From JAYPWI01 sp038135065 (GTDB taxonomy: Bacteria; Actinomycetota; Acidimicrobiia; Acidimicrobiales; Poriferisodalaceae), in assembly GCA_038135065.1 (NCBI GenBank), contig JAYPWI010000038.1, positions 1-27,493 of the forward strand: 27,493 nucleotides of DNA, in the 5' to 3' direction. The first letter of the stretch is position 1; every line of letters starts with the position of its first letter. Of the stretch, positions 22,385 through 27,493 are shown piece after piece. The notes under the pieces are model-generated. The model had not been told where the DNA came from. It did not search any database and worked only from the letters and a program-made list of their open reading frames with translations. Made by a program: the position numbers and the translations under genes.

Positions 22385-23410
22385 TCAGACCCCGCAGCCC
22401 TCCGAGAGGGCGACCGCGACGGCATCGCCGTCGACCGTCCACATGGTGCGACCACCCCATTCGTACCCCCGGTAATCGGTGAACAGTTCGAGGGTGCCGT
22501 CCCCGTTGACATCGGCTGCCCCGCGCATGGTCACCACGGTGAGATAGTCCTTTGAGTTCTCGGCGCTCGTGACATCGACCGCCAGGGTGATGTTGGCCAC
22601 TGAGTCGTCGCTCTGCAGGCGACGCAGGATGAGGATCGAGTAGTGACCGGGATCGAGGAAGACGGGCATGTCACCTGGTGCGCCAGCCCGGTTGGCTTCG
22701 ATGATCACCTCGTCGATCCCGTCCCCCTCGATGTCGAGACGGAACACCCGGTCGATCTCGACGGGGATGTCGGCCGCCACCCCCTGGCCGTCCAGTTCGG
22801 CCCTGACCGCATCGACGTGGGCTGCAACGGCGTTCGATTCGCGGATGTTGTCGGCGCGTAGGGGATGTGACCCGCTGATCAGCACGCCGGGGCCCAGATC
22901 GGTCCACCAATAGGCCCGGTCTTCCTCGGGGAAGCAGTAGGCCTCGGGGGCGGGAGAGATGCCGGTGGTCGAGCCGCTCGAGGCTGCCCGGAAGGTGACT
23001 CCTTGGACAGGGGGCGGGGTGGTCCCCGTGTTGTCGGGTCGTTGCCAGTCCGCACCGTTCCACCAGCCGAGCACGTAGCCGTCGAGCACGGCCGTCACCA
23101 TCGATCCGACGGCATCGCCGGAGCCGCCCGACACCACGAACGGTTCGGTTGTGCTGGTCGTGGTCTTCGACGGCGCGGTATCGGGCACGGTCTTGGCGGG
23201 CTCGACGGAGGGGGAGGCGGTGGTGTCCGGTGCCGAGGAGGCCACGGTGCTCTCGACCCCGGTGCCGTCGTCGGAGGTCAGGGTGGCCTCGGTCACCGGA
23301 GTGCTGTCGCTGCACGATGCAGCGAGGAAGGCGCCTGCTGCCGCGGCCAGCGCCCAACGACGACGTCGGGGGCGGTTCTGGCCGGATGTCGTCAAGCGGG
23401 TGATGGTCAT
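22385..23410 (-). CDS. Secreted or lipoprotein-like protein with calcium-loop (VCBS/EF-hand-like) motif
   Basis: This 341-residue protein is not assigned to a family. An Arg-rich n-region (NRPRRRRW) and hydrophobic stretch (ALAAAAGAFLAASC) form a signal peptide, with Cys near residue 33 as a possible but imperfect lipobox. Residues 35-90 are a Ser/Thr/Pro/Ala linker. The folded part includes VLDGYVLGWWNGADWQRP and YCFPEEDRAYWWTDLGPGVLISG. Two loops, DIEGDGIDEVIIEA and DVNGDGTLELFTDY, resemble the calcium-binding loops of FG-GAP/VCBS or EF-hand repeats; this suggests metal binding outside the cell. ATG at 23410 has a GCAGGAG site 8 nt upstream. The gene probably forms an operon with the upstream secreted-protein gene (59-nt gap). 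I do not assign a function. Confidence 0.75.
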   Translation of the reverse strand: MTITRLTTSGQNRPRRRRWALAAAAGAFLAASCSDSTPVTEATLTSDDGTGVESTVASSAPDTTASPSVEPAKTVPDTAPSKTTTSTTEPFVVSGGSGDAVGSMVTAVLDGYVLGWWNGADWQRPDNTGTTPPPVQGVTFRAASSGSTTGISPAPEAYCFPEEDRAYWWTDLGPGVLISGSHPLRADNIRESNAVAAHVDAVRAELDGQGVAADIPVEIDRVFRLDIEGDGIDEVIIEANRAGAPGDMPVFLDPGHYSILILRRLQSDDSVANITLAVDVTSAENSKDYLTVVTMRGAADVNGDGTLELFTDYRGYEWGGRTMWTVDGDAVAVALSEGCGV

Positions 23411-23469
23411 GGTGGTGAGCTCCTGCAGCAACGCTGCGTCTGTGGCGGGCGTCGATTCGGCACCGGGCC

Positions 23470-24246
23470 TCAACTGTTGATGCAGTCGCCGTTCACCTCG
23501 GAGGACACGTCGATGGTGATGGCGTGCCAGCCCGATTCGTTGCCCGCTGCGTCGGCGAAGGTCATGGCCAAGCCGACCTCGTGGCTGGGAATCGGGAAGG
23601 CGCCGATCGACCAGCGGGCTGGGTCCGACGTGTCGACCAGCCACAGCCAGCCCATGGTGGCCGGGCTGCCGTCGAGGGGGGACTTGACGACCCGTTGGAA
23701 GCCGGAACCCTCGTTCACATAGATGCGCAGGGTTGCGATGTCGGCCGGATCGGCCGGGGCGTCGATCTCGAACAGGACCTCGCCGCTTCCCCCGCCGGGA
23801 CCGATGCAGGTCACCCCGGTCGGGGCGGGCGGCGCCTGGTTGTCGACCGGTGTGGTGGTGGGTGCTGCCGTGGTGGTGGGTGCTGCCGTGGTGGTNNNNN
23901 NNNNNNNNNNNNNNNNNNNNNNNNNNNNNNNNNNNNNNNNNNNNNNNNNNNNNNNNNNNNNNNNNNNNNNNNNNNNNNNNNNNNNNNNNNNNNNNGTGGT
24001 GGTGGGTGCTGCCGTGGTGGTCGGCGCTGCCGTGGTGACGGAGGAGGCCGGCTGGGTGCTCGCAGGAGCAGCACCCGCGGATGCCTCGGTGGAGGGTGAA
24101 CTGGTCGAGGTCTCGGCAGCCATTGGTGCGCCGCTGGTCGGCTCGGATGGCTCCGTCGAGCAGCCCAGGGCGACAAGGGCAGCTGCGCCAGCCCCTGCGA
24201 GATACCGCCACGCGTGACCGGTCAGTCGTGAAAGTCCGATGTTCAT
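23470..24246 (-). CDS. Secreted/lipoprotein-like protein with TAAPTT repeat linker, interrupted by 100-N gap
   Basis: At least 258 residues are shown but the length is unknown because 100 N replace part of the linker. The N-terminus (MNIGLSRLTGHAWRYLAGAGAAALVALGC) is a signal peptide ending in Cys, probably a lipoprotein. It is followed by a Ser/Thr/Ala/Pro region and hexapeptide repeats (TAAPTT, 18-bp unit) on both sides of the gap. The C-terminal ~120 residues form a beta-rich domain (APPAPTGVTCIGPGGGSGEVLFEIDAPAD, GFQRVVKS, WSIGAFPIPSHEVGLAMTFADAAGNESGW, DVSSEVNGDC). Its layout is like a fibronectin type III/Ig-like extracellular domain, but this is not a firm match. The frame is continuous across the gap only if the missing length is in phase. 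It is likely coexpressed with the next gene. Confidence 0.7.
   Translation of the reverse strand: MNIGLSRLTGHAWRYLAGAGAAALVALGCSTEPSEPTSGAPMAAETSTSSPSTEASAGAAPASTQPASSVTTAAPTTTAAPTTXXXXXXXXXXXXXXXXXXXXXXXXXXXXXXXXXXTTTAAPTTTAAPTTTPVDNQAPPAPTGVTCIGPGGGSGEVLFEIDAPADPADIATLRIYVNEGSGFQRVVKSPLDGSPATMGWLWLVDTSDPARWSIGAFPIPSHEVGLAMTFADAAGNESGWHAITIDVSSEVNGDCINS
23852..24038. repeat. 18-bp tandem repeat (TAAPTT hexapeptide) around an unresolved gap
   Basis: An 18-bp unit, GGTGGTGGGTGCTGCCGT on the plus strand, repeats in tandem up to the gap (about 2.5 copies at 23852-23895) and resumes after it (about 2 copies at 23996-24038, the last with one base changed). On the coding strand each unit encodes Thr-Ala-Ala-Pro-Thr-Thr. 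Because 18 is a multiple of three, copy number can change without breaking the gene. Real copy number is unknown. Confidence 0.85.
23896..23995. other. Assembly gap of 100 N within the repeat
   Basis: Exactly 100 N, the usual placeholder for a gap of unknown size. It falls inside the tandem repeat, which is the likely reason that assembly stopped. No coding content can be read. Confidence 0.97.
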
Positions 24247-24334
24247 TCCAGTGTGACCTCGTAGTAGTTGGCGGGCCGATCTGGCTTGCCGTATCGGTTC
24301 CATCGGCATATGTCGCGGCGATGTGACCGGGTCA

Positions 24335-24352
24335 GGGAACTGCTTGGTTCCC
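24335..24352 (-). terminator. Hairpin after the two-TM protein gene, possible terminator
   Basis: GGGAAC-TGCTTG-GTTCCC is a perfect 6-bp stem with a 6-nt loop. It sits in the 197-nt gap between the genes ending at 24444 and starting at 24246 on the minus strand, 92 nt after the first. There is no T-tract, so a termination role is uncertain. Confidence 0.35.
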
Positions 24353-24443
24353 GGCATGGGGGTTGCCTGTCACAGGAGGCGTGACGCGGTCTGTCCGACT
24401 AGGACCGGTTCGACGAGGGCTCGGAGTGCGACTGGGCTGGGTA

Positions 24444-25064
24444 TCACCTTCGCCGGGTGACGTCGAAAGCGATGTAGCGGCACACAGTTACGACGAAGAG
24501 AGAGCCAAGTGTGCCGAGGAACAGCCACCCGAGACCGGCGGCCACGAAGGGGTGGTCGCACTCGCCGTAGTAGCAGTTGGTCTCGATCGCCATGATCATG
24601 AAGCTGCCAATGGTGTTCAGCGCTAGGTAGATCCACGCGAGCACCTCGGTGGTCTTGGCCAGGGTTTCGATACCCGAGCTGTGCGGCGCAGCCGATGAAC
24701 GACCGCTCACAGCGCCCCAGTTGGGCTGTGTCGAGCCGTAGGTCTGCGGCTGCGAAGGCCGCTGCGGTGAGGCTTGGGACGACCCAACAGCGGCAGTGAC
24801 CGGAGTTTTGCTCGCACCCTCGACTCCGAGGCGATCCAATTCGGCCTGCAGGAGCGACCTGATCGGTCCGGCAACCTCATCGATCTCATCCTCGGACGCC
24901 CCGCTGGTGGCCAGACGCTCCTCGAGCTCCTCGTTGATCTTCAGCGTGCGGTTCCTCACAACGCTTGTTACCAGCACGTCTGCTTTGGACTGAAGGTCGG
25001 CGAATTTCCGCTCGACGTCGGACACGATCTGCTGGAGGTTGTTCTGGGTATTGGCTGGGGTCAT
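24444..25064 (-). CDS. Unrecognised protein: N-terminal coiled coil, low-complexity linker, two TM helices
   Basis: This 206-residue protein matches no family I recognise. Residues 5-80 are charged and helical (NNLQQIVSDVERKFADLQSKADVLV, LKINEELEERLATSG, SLLQAELDRLGV), likely a coiled coil. Residues 85-135 are a Ser/Gln/Pro-rich linker. Two TM helices follow (about 138-160, TTEVLAWIYLALNTIGSFMIMAI, and 171-195, VAAGLGWLFLGTLGSLFVVTVCRYIAF), separated by a short loop with two cysteines (NCYYGECDH). The C-terminus is basic (DVTRRR). It may be a small membrane-anchored oligomer. ATG at 25064 has a GGGAGG site 6-7 nt upstream. It is divergent from the PASTA-like lipoprotein gene, with a palindrome in the shared promoter region. 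Confidence 0.7.
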   Translation of the reverse strand: MTPANTQNNLQQIVSDVERKFADLQSKADVLVTSVVRNRTLKINEELEERLATSGASEDEIDEVAGPIRSLLQAELDRLGVEGASKTPVTAAVGSSQASPQRPSQPQTYGSTQPNWGAVSGRSSAAPHSSGIETLAKTTEVLAWIYLALNTIGSFMIMAIETNCYYGECDHPFVAAGLGWLFLGTLGSLFVVTVCRYIAFDVTRRR

Positions 25065-25090
25065 GTTGTGCCTCCCTTCCTGATGTAGTT

Positions 25091-25102
25091 CCGGTCGACC
25101 GG
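25091..25102. promoter_or_regulatory. Perfect 12-bp palindrome CCGGTCGACCGG in divergent promoter region
   Basis: The palindrome lies 27 nt before the start of the two-TM gene, in the 193-nt region between it and the PASTA-like lipoprotein gene. A second dyad (GTCCG-N5-CGGAC, 25147-25161) is farther toward the lipoprotein gene. Short GC-rich palindromes are common in such DNA, so operator function is only a possibility. No clear promoter boxes were identified here. Confidence 0.35.
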
Positions 25103-25257
25103 CCGTTGCGTGTCCTGAGCTTCTGTGTCGATGTAGCGGAGGGTTTGTCCGGAACTCGGACTCTCAGGTTTGGGTTGTAGGAGCCGATAGAGGGCGTGGT
25201 CCTTCGGCACGTACTGAGGGAATCTCTCTCTGCTTGTTTGTTCCGGGAGTGTGCGTA

Positions 25258-25728
25258 ATGACGAGAGCCGCGAATCTTCGACGTCGGATCGCCACCTCGG
25301 TGCTGTGCGCCGGCGTGGTGGTTGGGTTGGTTGGGTGTGGGTCAACCGACAACCAGTTCGCGACGACGTCTGTGTCAGATCAATCACGCACTACCGAGGC
25401 CGCAGCCCCGGTCACCGTGGCGGCTGAGCGCGAGACACCCGCCCCATCGAACTCGTGCGGTGTCTTCGACAACGCGTTCGGCGGTGACGACCCGTGCGAC
25501 GAGCTCATGCCCGATGTGCGCTGCATGAACCTGCAGGAGGCCCAGGACGAGATTCAGGATCACGGTGTCTTTTTCTCCCGAAGCGAGGACGCAACGGGAC
25601 GCGACCGGATGCAGCTCATGGACAGGAATTGGGTTGTCGTCCGGCAGAGCCCGGCGCCGGGAGCTTCCATCGGGGATGTCACCCCGGTGCTGCACGTGGT
25701 CAAGTACGGGGAGCCGGGCAGCTGCTGA
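25258..25728 (+). CDS. Lipoprotein with PASTA-like C-terminal domain
   Basis: This 156-residue protein is probably exported and lipid-anchored. The signal peptide (TRAANLRRRIATSVLCAGVVVGLVGC) ends with a good lipobox, LVG-Cys at about residue 28. After a Thr/Ala/Pro linker, residues 75-155 resemble a PASTA-like domain of secreted actinobacterial proteins. The segments are MPDVRCMNLQEAQDEIQDHGV, SEDATGRDRMQLMDRNWVVVRQSPAPGASI and PVLHVVKYGE. PASTA domains bind peptidoglycan fragments or beta-lactams in kinases and penicillin-binding proteins; in lone lipoproteins the role is unknown. The ATG at 25258 is chosen over the TTG at 25234 because GGGAG (25245-25249) is 8 nt upstream. It converges with the Rieske gene across 247 nt containing no gene. 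Confidence 0.78.
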   Translation: MTRAANLRRRIATSVLCAGVVVGLVGCGSTDNQFATTSVSDQSRTTEAAAPVTVAAERETPAPSNSCGVFDNAFGGDDPCDELMPDVRCMNLQEAQDEIQDHGVFFSRSEDATGRDRMQLMDRNWVVVRQSPAPGASIGDVTPVLHVVKYGEPGSC

Positions 25729-25975
25729 TCTGCCCGATCGGCGGCCTCGTCCTACGAGTCCTACGGAGTGCAACGGTCGAGGCGTCGTTGCGGACACAGG
25801 GTGTGGGGTGACGTTGGCGACGCAGCCGGTGGCTCGACGGGCCGGCTAGGGCTACGAGTTGGTCCGGCGGACCCGATGGCAGCCGCTTCCGAGGATGACT
25901 TGCCACAACCGAGGGGTCTGGGAGGTCGTTCGGATGGGCACGGCCGGTCCCGCGACGGTCATGAGGGCATTGGAG
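25729..25975. other. Non-coding interval between convergent lipoprotein and Rieske genes
   Basis: There is no supported gene here. The only structure seen is a GC hairpin (GGTCC-GGC-GGACC, 25861-25873) without a T-run and an imperfect duplicated TCCTACG near 25750-25769. It may hold a terminator for one of the convergent genes, but nothing fixes that. Confidence 0.5.
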
Positions 25976-27286
25976 TCAGTGGCCGCTCGGAACCTCGCCG
26001 TTGGGGGTGCCGAAGCGGGCCAAGAGGACGTCGTCGAAGTCGAGGGCGCCGTCGATGACGATGGCGCCGCTGCGCACTCGGTAGGCCTCGGGAACCGAGG
26101 CGGCGGCCGGTTCGATTCCGTCGGCCAATTCGGCGGCCGCGTCGAGGAGGAGGCGTCGGAAACGGACGATGCCCAGGTCGGTGGGGCCGAGCCGTTCGGT
26201 GGTGCGGTCAGCTATGAGCCCCTGGCTCTCCTGGACGGCTGCGTCCTGTTCGGACACCCCTTCGATGCCGCTGAAGGTCTGGGTGCGCTGCACGTCGCGG
26301 TCGAGCATGTAGCCGTTGCTGCGATTACGGATGGGGACGTAGTGCTCGTCGGTCTCGGAGTAGATGGAGGGGATGCCCGCCACGTAGCCCCGTTCGTCGT
26401 CGGTGAGGGGCCGATCGGGGTTCCAGCTGTAGCAGTAGACCCAGGTGGTGACGTCGTCGATGGGGACCCAGGTCTGGCCGGTGTAGGTCTTGCCGATCAT
26501 GGCCGAGGGGGCCAGGCCGTGGTTGGGGACGAGGAACTGGGCGATCCGCCAGTACCGCTCGGGCCCTTCGGTGCGCCGGTCGCCCCCCATCACGAGGCCG
26601 GCGGGGTGTTCCTTGACGGTGAACCGGGGGCGGGGGTCGTTCTTCATCCAGCGGGTGTGCTGGGGGCCGGCCCCGCCAACCCCGGTGCCGATGTCGAGGG
26701 AGTCGACGTCGACGGGCATGTGGACGAAGGAGAAGTGGGCGGTGTCGATGCCGCCCTCGCACAGCTGGGCCCAGTTGGCCTCCTGCAGCTTCTTGGTGAC
26801 GAAGCGGTGGTCGTCGGGGACGGTGGCGAATTCCATGACCGGTAGGGGTGGCTGGTGCTCGGGCGGGCCCAGGTAGGCCCAGACCATCTCCCCCCAGTCC
26901 TGGGCCGGGTAGGCGGTGATGCCGGCTCCGGCCCGGAACCGTTCGGTTTCCTCGGCGGTGCCGATGGTGGGGGCGTCGACACAGGCCCCGGAGGTGTCGA
27001 ACTTCCAGCCGTGGTACACGCAGCGCAGACCGCAGTCCTCGTTGCGCCCCAGGAACATGTCGGCTCCCCGGTGGGGGCAGCGGGGGTCGACCAGCCCGAC
27101 GTCGCCTCGGGAATCGCGGAAGGCGACCAGGGACTGGCCCATGACGGTCACCCGGACCGGCGGACAGTCGGGCCCGGGCAGTTCCTCCGAGAGCAGCACG
27201 GGGGTCCAGAAACGGCGGAACAGGTCACCCATCGGGGTACCCGCCCCGGTGCGGGTCAGCCGCTCGTTCTCCTCGGCCGACAGCAT
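25976..27286 (-). CDS. Rieske-type non-heme iron oxygenase, alpha subunit (aromatic ring-hydroxylating type)
   Basis: This 436-residue oxygenase resembles the phthalate 4,5-dioxygenase/LigX group. The N-terminal Rieske domain binds a 2Fe-2S cluster through Cys70, His72, Cys89 and His92 (CPHRGADM, CVYHGW). The catalytic domain has ANWAQLCEGGIDTAHFSFVH, with Asp181 bridging and His184 and His189 as mononuclear iron ligands. A family block QESQGLIADRTTERLGPTDLGIVRFRRLL lies near residue 370. Such enzymes need a reductase or ferredoxin partner, which is not in this window. The likely job is oxygenation or O-demethylation of an aromatic or steroid compound, substrate unknown. ATG at 27286 has a strong GGAGGGGG site about 4 nt upstream. 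tRNA-Arg lies 107 nt upstream on the same strand. Confidence 0.93.
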   Translation of the reverse strand: MLSAEENERLTRTGAGTPMGDLFRRFWTPVLLSEELPGPDCPPVRVTVMGQSLVAFRDSRGDVGLVDPRCPHRGADMFLGRNEDCGLRCVYHGWKFDTSGACVDAPTIGTAEETERFRAGAGITAYPAQDWGEMVWAYLGPPEHQPPLPVMEFATVPDDHRFVTKKLQEANWAQLCEGGIDTAHFSFVHMPVDVDSLDIGTGVGGAGPQHTRWMKNDPRPRFTVKEHPAGLVMGGDRRTEGPERYWRIAQFLVPNHGLAPSAMIGKTYTGQTWVPIDDVTTWVYCYSWNPDRPLTDDERGYVAGIPSIYSETDEHYVPIRNRSNGYMLDRDVQRTQTFSGIEGVSEQDAAVQESQGLIADRTTERLGPTDLGIVRFRRLLLDAAAELADGIEPAAASVPEAYRVRSGAIVIDGALDFDDVLLARFGTPNGEVPSGH

Positions 27287-27393
27287 CTGGCCCCCTCCAT
27301 GTCCCCGGCGCCAGCCTGAACGCCGACCCCCACAGCATCGCACATGCCACAACTGGGGCGGTCTGGGGGTTGGGGTCGAGGCTGGCAACGGCG

Positions 27394-27466
27394 CGCCCCC
27401 GGCAGGATTCGAACCTGCGACGCACGGTTTAGGAAACCGACGCTCTATCCCCTGAGCTACGGGGGC
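27394..27466 (-). tRNA. tRNA-Arg (anticodon CCU)
   Basis: This 73-nt cloverleaf has acceptor stem GCCCCCG/CGGGGGC (7 perfect pairs), D stem GCTC/GAGC, anticodon loop TTCCTAA giving anticodon CCU (reads AGG), and T arm GCAGG-TTCGAAT-CCTGC. The base after the acceptor stem (position 73) is G and CCA is not encoded. The anticodon stem has an unusual U27-U43 mismatch at its top pair; the other four pairs are sound. It is otherwise the usual actinobacterial tRNA-Arg(CCU). Confidence 0.93.
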
Positions 27467-27493
27467 TTGGGGGTGCCGAGAATGTGGCAGAAA

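Noticed and set aside
23852..24038. CRISPR array
   Set aside because: The repeats are contiguous 18-bp coding units without spacers and translate to a hexapeptide linker.
23411..24211. Upstream extension of the calcium-loop secreted protein through the repeat gap
   Set aside because: The extension reads the repeat in a His/Ser frame, whereas the neighbouring gene uses the same DNA in the TAAPTT frame with a signal peptide. A ribosome site and signal peptide fix the start at 23410.
24363..24636. Two short opposing open frames in and beyond the intergenic region before 24444
   Set aside because: They largely overlap the two-TM gene, have no ribosome site or motif, and differ in composition from real genes.
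25750..25769. Short duplicated TCCTACG as a regulatory repeat
   Set aside because: Only two imperfect copies, no promoter next to them and no dyad symmetry.
25859..26845. Plus-strand frame opposite the Rieske gene
   Set aside because: The minus strand carries all Rieske and iron-site residues. The plus-strand translation is Gly/Val/Asp-rich with no motif.
26916..27455. Plus-strand frame ending in a peptide read from the tRNA complement
   Set aside because: The C-terminal part is the familiar false peptide produced by translating a tRNA gene; the rest is antisense to the Rieske gene.

Overview
The window is GC-rich DNA from an actinobacterium, most likely a class Acidimicrobiia-like lineage; this is an inference from gene content, not a measured placement. 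The evidence is a mycobacterium-like lhr-nei gene pair, an F420-type PPOX oxidoreductase, a zinc-ribbon/class III cyclase/AAA/TPR regulator, ACAD10/11-type kinase and HAD genes, and several genes whose TANNNT -10 box lies 6-7 nt before the start codon (leaderless transcription). Two runs of N (10 and 100 bases) show that it is a scaffolded draft assembly, possibly a metagenome bin.

Region 1-5.4 kb: the 3' end of an Lhr-family helicase gene, followed 4 nt later by a Nei-type DNA glycosylase gene. Convergent to these is a three-gene minus-strand operon: ABC ATPase, two-domain FtsX-like permease and F420/flavin PPOX oxidoreductase. Region 5.4-12.4 kb: a 1180-residue cyclase/AAA/TPR regulator overlaps a stand-alone B12-binding mutase subunit. 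Then come 3-hydroxyacyl-CoA dehydrogenase, HAD phosphatase and APH-like acyl-CoA kinase genes. The HAD and kinase genes lie in the order in which those domains are fused in vertebrate ACAD10, which suggests hydroxy-acyl-CoA catabolism. A VOC-family protein gene closes this part.

Region 12.4-17.8 kb: envelope and proteolysis genes. These are a membrane-anchored HtrA-type serine protease, a small BON-like membrane protein, a membrane protein with a helix-hairpin-helix tail, and an M3B oligoendopeptidase. A crotonase-fold protein lacking the classical hydratase glutamates is divergent from the peptidase. Region 17.8-22.3 kb: two paralogous MFS exporters face each other across dsbB and a pirin gene. 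The first MFS gene has a striking AT-rich 20-bp dyad at its promoter.

Region 22.3-25.8 kb: secreted or lipoprotein genes of unknown function. One has a TAAPTT hexapeptide repeat interrupted by the 100-N gap, one has an EF-hand/VCBS-like calcium loop, one is a two-TM coiled-coil protein, and one is a PASTA-like lipoprotein. Region 25.9 kb to the end: a Rieske-type aromatic-ring oxygenase and tRNA-Arg(CCU).

I found no CRISPR array, IS element, phage genes, rRNA or recognisable defence system. No intergenic stretch exceeds 300 bases. The most interesting leads are the ACAD10-like split locus, the operator dyad before the first MFS gene, and the unrecognised secreted/membrane gene block at 22.4-25.7 kb.
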